NCBI GenBank assembly: GCA_035765775.1
Contig: DASTWV010000055.1
Span: 124,001 to 188,000 of the forward strand
Direction: 5' to 3'
Length of the DNA stretch: 64,000 bases
Source of the DNA: Actinomycetota bacterium
GTDB lineage: Bacteria > Actinomycetota > CADDZG01 > JAHWKV01 > JAOPZY01
Position 1 is the stretch's first letter; every line of letters begins with the position of its first letter. This document shows, piece by piece, positions 56,373 through 64,000 of the stretch. The notes under the pieces are model-generated. The model was not told the origin of the DNA and did no database searches. It saw nothing but the letters and a program-made list of their open reading frames with translations. The position numbers and the translations under genes were made by a program.

Positions 56373-57032
56373 CTATTGTACGAGGCCCTTCCGCAGCGCC
56401 AGCGCTACCGCATCGGTGCGGTCGGCGGCCCCCATCTTGGTGAAGATGTGAGCGATGTGGGTCTTCACCGTCTGGGCACCGATGCCGAGCTCCTTGGCAA
56501 TCTCCTTGTTGGTCTTACCGAATGCCAGGAGCTGCAGGACGTCGTGCTCCCGCTGCGAAAGAGGCTCGGCGCCCCGCCCCTTCGGCTCGGTCATGCCGGT
56601 AAATCCATCCAGCAGGTGCCGGGTAACGGAGGGGTGGAGGGCGGCCTTCCCTTCTGCCACGGTCATGATGCCCTTGATCAGCTCGTCTGCCGAAGCGGTC
56701 TTCAGCAAGTAGCCGCTGGCACCAGCGAGGACAGCCCTATGCACGTAGGACTCCTCGTCGTGCACCGTGAAGATGAGGGACTTCACCCGGGGGTGGTGGT
56801 CCCGGATCCGGCGGATCGCCTCCAGCCCGTCCAGCTTGGGCATGACCACGTCCACCACCACGACATCAGGGTCCAGCCGGTCCACCAAATCCAGCAGCTC
56901 CTGGCCGTTGCCCGCCTCCGCGACGATGTCAACGTCTACGGATGTGTCCAGGATGAGGTGCAGTCCATGGCGCACCATTGGGTGATCATCAGCCAGGATC
57001 ACGCGGACCCGATGCTTTATGAGAGTTTCCAC
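56373..57032 (-). CDS. NarL/LuxR-family response regulator
   Basis: The 219-residue protein has a receiver domain (about residues 8-125) with Asp15/Asp16, phospho-acceptor Asp61 in VVVVDVVMP, Thr in IFTVHD and Lys in GYLLKTAS, followed by a LuxR-type DNA-binding domain (about 150-215) with LSQREHDVLQLLAFGKTNKEIAKELGIGAQTVKTHIAHIFTKMG. No histidine kinase is adjacent, so its partner is elsewhere. It is followed by a small membrane protein gene and preceded, 32 bases upstream, by an MFS transporter gene on the same strand. GTG at 57032 is the start. Confidence 0.93.
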   Translation of the reverse strand: METLIKHRVRVILADDHPMVRHGLHLILDTSVDVDIVAEAGNGQELLDLVDRLDPDVVVVDVVMPKLDGLEAIRRIRDHHPRVKSLIFTVHDEESYVHRAVLAGASGYLLKTASADELIKGIMTVAEGKAALHPSVTRHLLDGFTGMTEPKGRGAEPLSQREHDVLQLLAFGKTNKEIAKELGIGAQTVKTHIAHIFTKMGAADRTDAVALALRKGLVQ

Positions 57033-57064
57033 AGCCCTAATGTCGGCGGAACAATCCCCGCGCT

Positions 57065-58399
57065 TTACTTGCTGAGTGCTGGGACCGCCTCACTGGTTGC
57101 GCGTATCCGGTTTGTCGGCCCGTTTGTCCCTATTTGCGCCCCGCTCGCGCGCTCCGTGGTGGCCCAGAGACGGTGAGTGGCAGCCGTCCATACCCCGGCG
57201 AAGGCCATGGTAAGGCCGGCGAGGACCTCCACGACCACCGCCGGGCGGACGGCGGAGGCGGCCCAGCCGGCCAGGAGGAGGCTGGTGGACATCGACAGGG
57301 TGATCGTTCCGAGCTCGAGAGCCAGGATGCGGCCCCGGACCCGGTCGGGTACCAGGACCTGGATGCCGTACCCGGTCATCGCCACCTGCGTCCCGCCCCC
57401 CAGGTGGGCCACGGTCACGATCCCGGCCGCCGCCCAGATCCCGGGGGCGGCGGGGAAGGCCAGGTAGGCGGCGCCGAAGAGGGCCATGGCCGCCCCGATG
57501 GCCGGGAAGAGCCGGCGGGTGTCGCCGCCGACGAAGGCCCGGGCCGGGAAGGGGCCGAGCAGGGTGCCCAGCCCCCGGGCGGCGTAGAGGATGCCGATCC
57601 CGGCGTCCGAGGCGTGGAAGGAGTGGGTGGCGAAGAACGGCAGGAGACCGATCATGCCCGTGCCCAGCCCGAACCCCAGCTTCTGGGTGAGCAGGGCGGC
57701 GATGCGTGGGTCCCGGCGGGCGTGGGTGATGCCCTCCCGGACGTCGGCGGTGGCCTTCTGGGGCTGGGGGGCTGGATGCTCGACGGGCCCGTCGAGCCCG
57801 ACCGGGGCGACGGGGCCGAGGGTGGTTCTGACCCGGCAGATGAGCAGGGCGGAGACCACGAACGACCCGCCGTTGATCACGAAGGCGGCATCCCGGCCCA
57901 GCAACCCGGCCACCACCCCGCCGGCCGCCGCCCCGACGGCGGCCATGATCCCCCAGGTGGAGGCCATCAGGATGCTGGCCGGCCCGAGTTCTGCGGGACG
58001 CACGACGTTGGGCAGGCCCGCCCGGGAGGCCGGGTCGAAGAACGCCCCGCACGCCGCCAGCCCCGCCATGGCGGTGAGCCCCAGCCAGAGCATGCCGGCC
58101 GAGCGGACGGCGAGCATGGTGAGGGCCAGGGCCGCCCCGGCGGCGTTGGTGAGGAGCATCAGCCGGCGGCGGTCGAAGCGGTCGGCCACCACCCCGGTGA
58201 GCGGCGCCAGCAGGAACTGGGGCACGAAACCGGCGGCCAGCACCACTCCCCCGGCGGCCGCCGAGTGGGTGAGCGAGACCGCCAGCCCGGTGAGGGCCAC
58301 CAGGTTGAACCAGTCCCCGCCCAGCGAGATCAGCTGCGCGGTCCAGAGCCGGCGGAAGTTGCGGTTGGTGCCCAGCAGGCGGAGGTAGGGCCGGCGCAT
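57065..58399 (-). CDS. MFS transporter, MFS_3/EntS-like exporter
   Basis: The 444-residue protein has twelve membrane helices in two halves. Typical MFS_3 landmarks are NRNFRRLWTAQLISLGGDWFNLVAL and ADRFDRRRLMLLTNAAG after helix 2, and VPDRVRGRILALELGTITLS in the second half. Relatives export siderophores or drugs. The last 45 residues are a soluble Thr/Ser/Arg-rich tail. Substrate is unknown. The start codon ATG at 58399 is preceded by a 125-base gap that contains a nested palindrome (58444-58490). Confidence 0.88.
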   Translation of the reverse strand: MRRPYLRLLGTNRNFRRLWTAQLISLGGDWFNLVALTGLAVSLTHSAAAGGVVLAAGFVPQFLLAPLTGVVADRFDRRRLMLLTNAAGAALALTMLAVRSAGMLWLGLTAMAGLAACGAFFDPASRAGLPNVVRPAELGPASILMASTWGIMAAVGAAAGGVVAGLLGRDAAFVINGGSFVVSALLICRVRTTLGPVAPVGLDGPVEHPAPQPQKATADVREGITHARRDPRIAALLTQKLGFGLGTGMIGLLPFFATHSFHASDAGIGILYAARGLGTLLGPFPARAFVGGDTRRLFPAIGAAMALFGAAYLAFPAAPGIWAAAGIVTVAHLGGGTQVAMTGYGIQVLVPDRVRGRILALELGTITLSMSTSLLLAGWAASAVRPAVVVEVLAGLTMAFAGVWTAATHRLWATTERASGAQIGTNGPTNRIRATSEAVPALSK

Positions 58400-58443
58400 G
58401 GATCCAGCTTGACGGATGGCCGGGTTTATCTCGCCTCCGCACC

Positions 58444-58490
58444 TTTCGTGCGAGCCTCGCCGCCATTTTGGCGGTCAAACTCGCACGAAA
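58444..58490. repeat. Nested palindrome between MFS genes
   Basis: TTTCGTGCGAG (58444-58454) and CTCGCACGAAA (58480-58490) are a perfect 11-bp inverted repeat; inside it CCGCCA/TGGCGG (58460-58474) forms a 6-bp stem with a TTT loop. It lies after the stop of the upstream MFS gene and before the next one. It could be a terminator, a dimer-of-dimers operator, or one copy of a dispersed palindromic element. Confidence 0.8.
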
Positions 58491-58524
58491 CGCTCCCTGC
58501 CCCCCGAAATAGGTCGCGCCAACC

Positions 58525-59769
58525 CTACTCGGCGATCGCCTCCAACTCCTCCCCGGCGGTCTCGGGCAGGGTGCGCAGCAGGATCACCGCCGGGATGAGG
58601 GCCAGGGCCGCCAGCGAGACGCTGTCTCCCACATGGCCGATCAGCCCCCCTTTGGCGGCGAGGGTGCCCACCGCCAGGAGTCCGGCGCTGGCGCCCAAAG
58701 TGCCGGCCACCGAGCGGCTGATCGCCACGGCGCTGGCCCGGACCGGGGTGGCGAACAACTCGGAGGAAAGGGCGTTCAGCACCGGCGCCGCCCCGAGCCC
58801 GAAGAAGACCGCCAGGGCGAGGACCGCCAGCAGCGCCGGGCGGCCGTGCAGCTGGAAAGCGGCGATGCCGAAGGCCGTGCCGGCGGTGAGGTACAGGGTC
58901 CCGGTCCGGCGCCGCCCCCACCGGTCCTGGAGCCGCCCGGCGAGCAGGTAGCCGGGGATCCCGAGGATCACCGCGGCCGCCAGGAACGTGTTCGCGGTGT
59001 TGGCCGGGAAGCCCCGTTGGTGGCGGGCGAAGTAGGTCCAGTAGGCAGAACCGCTGATGGTGGCGAAGTTGAACAGGAACAGCACGCCGCTGATGACCAG
59101 GATGCGGCGGCGGGGCTCGCCGCGGGCGAAGGCGGTCAGGGATGCCCGGGGGGAGAGGTGGGGGCCCTGCTCCTTCGCCTCCCGCCAGCGCCGGCTCTCC
59201 TGCAGCTTGAGGCGCAGCGGGGCCACCACCAGCACCGGGATGGTGCCCAGCAGGTAGAGCCCCCGCCAGCCGAGGGCGGTGTGCGCCAGGGCCTTGTAGG
59301 CGACCGCCACCGCGATCAGCCCGAGGGCGCCCAGCGCGGAGAGCGAGCCGAGGAACCGGCCCCGCAGCTCGGCGGGGAACTCCTCGGCGGCGATGGTGAT
59401 GGCGATGGCCACCTCGGTCACCAGGAACGACCGGGCGACGAACTGGATGGCGGCGAAGATCGCCACGGTGTGGGCGGCCGCGGTCAGCCCGGTGAACAGG
59501 GCGTACAGGAGTGTGGTCACGATGAGGAGCGGGCGGCGGCCGACCCGGTCGGCGGCGGCGATGAGCACCAGTGCCACCAGGGCGCCCAGGTTCACCACCG
59601 CGGCGGCACGCCCGATGGTGGCGGTGGAGGCGTGGAACGACTTGGCCAGGTCGGGGATGACGATGGCGGCGATGCCGGTGTCGTAGCCCTCGAAGAACGT
59701 GGCGGCGCCCAGGAGGACCGCCAGCACCCGGAGGTAGGAGCGATCCCGCGGTGCGGCCTGGGCGCTCAC
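58525..59769 (-). CDS. MFS transporter, sugar/acid-symporter type
   Basis: The 414-residue, twelve-helix protein has FFEGYDTGIAAIVIPDLAKSF (the D-T-G motif of the sugar/AAHS group), ADRVGRRPLLIVTTLLY between helices 2 and 3, ELRGRFLGSLSALG after helix 4, and GRLQDRWGRRRTGTLYL in the second half. It likely imports a small organic acid, aromatic acid or sugar with protons. Substrate cannot be specified. It is divergent from the aminotransferase gene at 59869, and they may be functionally related through a shared promoter region. Confidence 0.88.
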   Translation of the reverse strand: MSAQAAPRDRSYLRVLAVLLGAATFFEGYDTGIAAIVIPDLAKSFHASTATIGRAAAVVNLGALVALVLIAAADRVGRRPLLIVTTLLYALFTGLTAAAHTVAIFAAIQFVARSFLVTEVAIAITIAAEEFPAELRGRFLGSLSALGALGLIAVAVAYKALAHTALGWRGLYLLGTIPVLVVAPLRLKLQESRRWREAKEQGPHLSPRASLTAFARGEPRRRILVISGVLFLFNFATISGSAYWTYFARHQRGFPANTANTFLAAAVILGIPGYLLAGRLQDRWGRRRTGTLYLTAGTAFGIAAFQLHGRPALLAVLALAVFFGLGAAPVLNALSSELFATPVRASAVAISRSVAGTLGASAGLLAVGTLAAKGGLIGHVGDSVSLAALALIPAVILLRTLPETAGEELEAIAE

Positions 59770-59868
59770 ACCGGGATTCTGTCAGAAGGCAGCTGGATCC
59801 CCCAGCCAGCGCGACCATAGGTGCACGGGGCAGCCGGTGGTATTTGCAGGTAGCAAGGAGGTAGCGCC

Positions 59869-61140
59869 ATGGGATCGATTCACATGCTGACCGACGTACC
59901 CGGCCCCCGCTCCCGCGCCCTGGCGGAACAGGGCTCGCGCTCCATCGCCCGCCCCACCGCTCCCTCCGGGGGCGAGGTCTTCATCGCCCGGGGCCGGGGG
60001 CCCTGGGTGGAGGACGTGGACGGCAACCGTTTTCTCGACTTCACCGGCGGGCTCGGGTGCCTGGTGGTAGGCCACGCCCACCCCCGGGTGGTCGCCGCCG
60101 TGCAGCATGCGTCCGGCGACTTCCTCCACACCGACTATTCGGTGATCCCCTACGAGTCCTATGGCGTCCTGGCCGAGGCCATCGATGGGCGCACCGGTGG
60201 GGGACGCAAGGTCGCATTCTTCAACTCGGGGGCCGAGGCAGTGGAGAACGCGGTCAAGATCGCCCGGGGCGTCACCGGCCGGCCCGGGATCCTGTGCTTC
60301 GAGGGAGCCTTTCACGGCCGGACCAACCTCGCCCTGGCCCTCACCCACCGCGAAGTTCCGTACAAGAAGGGCTTCGGCCCGTTCGCCCCCGAGATCCACC
60401 GGGTGCCGTTCCCGGGCTTCAACGGAGCCAGCCTGGCGGACTTCGAGCAGGCGGCGTCAGCAGTCCTCGAGAGCCACGCCATTGCGGCGGCCATCGTGGA
60501 GCCGGAGCTGGGTGAGGGCGGTTATGTGGTCCCCCCGACCGAATTCCTCGCATCCCTGCGCCGCCTGTGCGATGCCCACGGCACGCTCCTCATCACCGAC
60601 GAGGTCCAGTCGGGCTACGGGCGTGCCGGGACCTTCCTGGCCGGCGACCAGTCCGAGGTGCGAGCCGATCTGGTCACGCTGGGCAAGTCGATTGCGTCGG
60701 GCCTGCCCCTGTCGGCCGTAGCCGGTGACGCCGCCGTCATGGACGTCCTCGACCCCAGCACCCTGGGCGGGACCTACGTCGGCAACCCCGTGGCCATCGC
60801 CGCCGGGCTGGCCGTGCTGGAGGCACTGGACGACGAGGACCTGATCGCCCGGGCACGGCACATCGGCACCCGGCTGAAGGAAGGCTGGGCAGTGATCGGC
60901 GCCGACCACTCCGGGCTCATCACCGACATCCGTGGCCTCGGGTCGATGGTGGGTGTCGAGTTCGTCTCCCGGGCGGCGCTGGCGTCCTTGCGGGAGGCCG
61001 CTTTCCGGGCCGGGGTGCTGACGATGACCGCCGGGGCCGAGGGCCGGGTCCTGCGCCACCTCATGCCGCTGGTCATCACGGACAGCGAGCTCGACGAGGC
61101 GTTCGAGGTGTTCGCCAAGGCGGCTGCCGCGGCGTCCTAA
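59869..61140 (+). CDS. Class III aminotransferase (4-aminobutyrate-type)
   Basis: The 423-residue PLP enzyme has the class III signature ITDEVQSGYGRAGTFLAGDQ with Asp244 and Gln247, the PLP lysine Lys273 in TLGKSIASGLPLSAV, the phosphate-binding NSGAEAVENAVKIAR, and EPELGEGGY in place of the EPVQGEGGF typical of GABA transaminases. It probably moves an amino group from GABA or another omega-amino acid to 2-oxoglutarate. AAGGAGGTAGC (59857-59866) is a strong Shine-Dalgarno. The divergent MFS gene could import its substrate. Confidence 0.9.
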   Translation: MGSIHMLTDVPGPRSRALAEQGSRSIARPTAPSGGEVFIARGRGPWVEDVDGNRFLDFTGGLGCLVVGHAHPRVVAAVQHASGDFLHTDYSVIPYESYGVLAEAIDGRTGGGRKVAFFNSGAEAVENAVKIARGVTGRPGILCFEGAFHGRTNLALALTHREVPYKKGFGPFAPEIHRVPFPGFNGASLADFEQAASAVLESHAIAAAIVEPELGEGGYVVPPTEFLASLRRLCDAHGTLLITDEVQSGYGRAGTFLAGDQSEVRADLVTLGKSIASGLPLSAVAGDAAVMDVLDPSTLGGTYVGNPVAIAAGLAVLEALDDEDLIARARHIGTRLKEGWAVIGADHSGLITDIRGLGSMVGVEFVSRAALASLREAAFRAGVLTMTAGAEGRVLRHLMPLVITDSELDEAFEVFAKAAAAAS

Positions 61141-61141
61141 C

Positions 61142-61282
61142 TCAGCGCTCCAGGAGGACCGCCAGCACCGAACCCAGCACGATCACCCCCATGGCGGCGA
61201 CCATGATCCAGGCGACCGTGCGGGACATCTTCTGGTGGCGGCGGCTGAACAGCCCACCGCGGTGCGGCGGCATGGCTGCCAT
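61142..61282 (-). CDS. Tiny single-helix membrane protein
   Basis: A 46-residue frame begins MAAMPPHRGGLFSRRHQKMS and continues with one membrane helix, TVAWIMVAAMGVIVLGSVLA, ending LLER. The basic head and single helix suit a cytoplasm-in/N-in topology. It ends within two bases of the convergent aminotransferase stop, 68 bases upstream of the P450 start codon's opposite end, on the same strand as the P450. No family is recognised. Short length makes it uncertain; a second Met at codon 4 is an alternative start. Confidence 0.5.
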   Translation of the reverse strand: MAAMPPHRGGLFSRRHQKMSRTVAWIMVAAMGVIVLGSVLAVLLER

Positions 61283-61350
61283 TTGATCATGCCGGGTGCA
61301 TCAGGGCTGGTTCAGCGTGCCGGGTCACCGTGCTGGGTCACCGTGCTGGG

Positions 61351-62568
61351 TCAGGCGGCGCGCACCGGCAGCGAGGCGAGCCCCCGCAGGGTGATGTGCG
61401 GCCGCCACTCCAGGGTCTCGGTGGCCGGCTCGATCTCGGGTGCCCGGGACAGCAGGGCGGTGAACGCCTCCATGCCCTCCAGGCGGGCCAGCATCGCCCC
61501 CAGGCAGAAGTGGATGCCGCCACCGAAGGAGAGCGGCTTCACGTCGGGGCGGCCGACGTCGAGGCGGTCGGGGTCGTCGAACACCGCCGGGTCCCGGTTG
61601 CCCGCACCCAGGATCAGGGCGACCGGCTGGCCCTTCGGGATGCGCCACTGCCCGATCTGGGTGTCCGCCTTGGCCACCCGGCCCGTGTTCTGCACGGGAC
61701 TGTCGTAGCGCAGGAGCTCCTCGATGGCCGGGCGGATCATCACGGGGGTGGCCCGCAGGCGGGCCATCTCGGCCGGGGCGCGCATGAGTGCCAGCATCCC
61801 GTTGCCGATGAGGTTCCGGGTCGTCTCGTGTCCCGCCCCGAAGAGCAGCGCCACGGTGGAGATGAGTTCGGACTCGCCCAGGTGGCCGCCTTCGTCCTCG
61901 GCGGCGATGAGTTCGGAGAGGAGGTCGCTGCCCGGCGAGCGGCGGCGCTGGGCGATGACGTCCTTCAGGTACGCGGTCAGGGCCATGACGGCGGCGTCGG
62001 AGCGGATCGCCTGCTCCTCGGTCACGATCGGGTCCAGGGCCTGCGCCACCGCCTCGGCCCACTCCCGGGCCTGCGCCCGGTCCTCGGCCGGGAGGCCCAG
62101 CAGCTCGCTGATGACCGTCACCGGGAGGGGCAGGGCGAGGCCCTCCACCAAGTCGGCCACGCCGCCATCGGCCAGCACCGCCACCAGGTCGCCGACCAGC
62201 CCGTTGACGATGTCCTGGATCCGGGGGCGCAGTACTTCGACGGCCCGGGGGGTGAACGCCTTGCTCACCAGACGGCGGAGGCGGGTGTGGTCGGGCGGGT
62301 CGCGGAAGAGCATCCAGCGGCTGAACTCGTCGATGGTGATGGTGCCCGGGCCCACCATGGTCTTCAGCATCACGGCGGTCTCGTCCATGGCGTGGCCCAT
62401 GCGCGGGTCCCGCAGGGCGGCGGTGATGTCGTCGTAGCGGCTGAGCAGCCAGAAACCGAGCGGGCTTTCGTAGAGCGGGGCGTGCTCGCGCAGGAGGCGG
62501 TACTGGGGGTAGGGGTCGGCGTGGACCGAACGGTCGAGGGGGTTGAAGAAGACCAACTCCGGGTCCAT
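61351..62568 (-). CDS. Cytochrome P450 (CYP)
   Basis: The 405-residue soluble P450 has the haem-binding SFGGGIHFCLGAMLAR (Cys355), the oxygen-activating helix I sequence FGAGHETT, the ExxR motif EELLR and RDPPDHTRLRRLVSKAFTP. It resembles bacterial CYP families of the CYP107/CYP125-like size class but substrate cannot be deduced. No ferredoxin or reductase gene is nearby, so redox partners are elsewhere. It is divergent from the acetyl-CoA synthetase gene with a 127-base gap. Confidence 0.93.
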   Translation of the reverse strand: MDPELVFFNPLDRSVHADPYPQYRLLREHAPLYESPLGFWLLSRYDDITAALRDPRMGHAMDETAVMLKTMVGPGTITIDEFSRWMLFRDPPDHTRLRRLVSKAFTPRAVEVLRPRIQDIVNGLVGDLVAVLADGGVADLVEGLALPLPVTVISELLGLPAEDRAQAREWAEAVAQALDPIVTEEQAIRSDAAVMALTAYLKDVIAQRRRSPGSDLLSELIAAEDEGGHLGESELISTVALLFGAGHETTRNLIGNGMLALMRAPAEMARLRATPVMIRPAIEELLRYDSPVQNTGRVAKADTQIGQWRIPKGQPVALILGAGNRDPAVFDDPDRLDVGRPDVKPLSFGGGIHFCLGAMLARLEGMEAFTALLSRAPEIEPATETLEWRPHITLRGLASLPVRAA

Positions 62569-62695
62569 GCCTCAGGCTATCACATTCCAAAATGGAGTAT
62601 CGCTGGCGGCCCGCTGCGCACCGGCCGGGCGCCGCGCGGGAAGATAGGGTTTTCCGCCGCAGTTCCCCGCATCCATCACCACGAGGAGGAATGCC

Positions 62696-64000
<1,305 letters not shown>

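Overview
The window looks like the replication-origin region of a high-GC actinobacterium. The core order gyrA-gyrB-DUF721-recF-dnaN-dnaA | rpmH-rnpA-yidD-yidC-jag-parA-parB, with cwlM-type amidase and trxB just beyond, matches the mycobacterial/streptomycete origin. A DUF3566 membrane protein beside gyrA, glnA2-glnE, DUF3263 and a parS/ParABS set are also actinobacterial hallmarks. Exact class cannot be fixed from sequence alone; a deep-branching lineage such as Acidimicrobiia is plausible.

Layout. 1-1430: one AT-richer orphan gene and a gene-poor stretch abutting the 3' end of tRNA-Ile, where actinobacteria usually carry tRNA-Ala; probably an island edge. 1430-6500: tRNA-Ile, DUF3566, RtcB RNA ligase with its activator archease, a secreted protein, an F420-reductase-like NADP oxidoreductase and a decayed esterase. 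6498-15663 (minus strand): gyrA, gyrB, a DciA-like DUF721 gene, recF, dnaN, dnaA. 15664-16250: divergent origin-type gap with four DnaA boxes. 16244-21145 (plus): rpmH nested inside rnpA, then yidD, yidC, jag, parA, parB with three parS-like sites. 21329-28000: amidase, trxB, DUF255 protein, DUF892 protein, pyrophosphatase. 28012-30903: a structured leader containing a proline-rich uORF, followed by a soluble PRC/MgtE-N/CBS protein and a divergent Nramp transporter. 31952-39386: glnA2-glnE, peptidase-like DUF885, glutamate dehydrogenase, DUF3263. 39463-43474: a RHH/MazF toxin-antitoxin pair, threonine synthase with a ThiS/MoaD-like carrier, and a lone groEL under a textbook CIRCE operator. 43614-52905: polyprenyl synthase, then a complete caa3-type cytochrome oxidase operon including a CtaA-CtaB fusion. 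52958-64000: larE-NIL, SDR, nicotinate phosphoribosyltransferase, a response regulator, two MFS transporters, a GABA-type aminotransferase, a P450 and a truncated acetyl-CoA synthetase.

The most unusual items are (i) a candidate attenuator upstream of the MgtE-N/CBS-Nramp operon: a 25-codon ORF with a near-perfect Shine-Dalgarno, six prolines and a rare TTA codon before a Pro-Pro pair, ending exactly at the base of mutually exclusive hairpins and a terminator-like stem; (ii) an rpmH gene completely nested out of frame inside rnpA with start codons four bases apart, the arrangement known from Thermus; (iii) fused oxidase and haem-A biosynthesis genes; (iv) a GyrA quinolone-pocket sequence that departs from the usual Asp-Ser; and (v) a threonine synthase coupled to a ubiquitin-like sulfur carrier.
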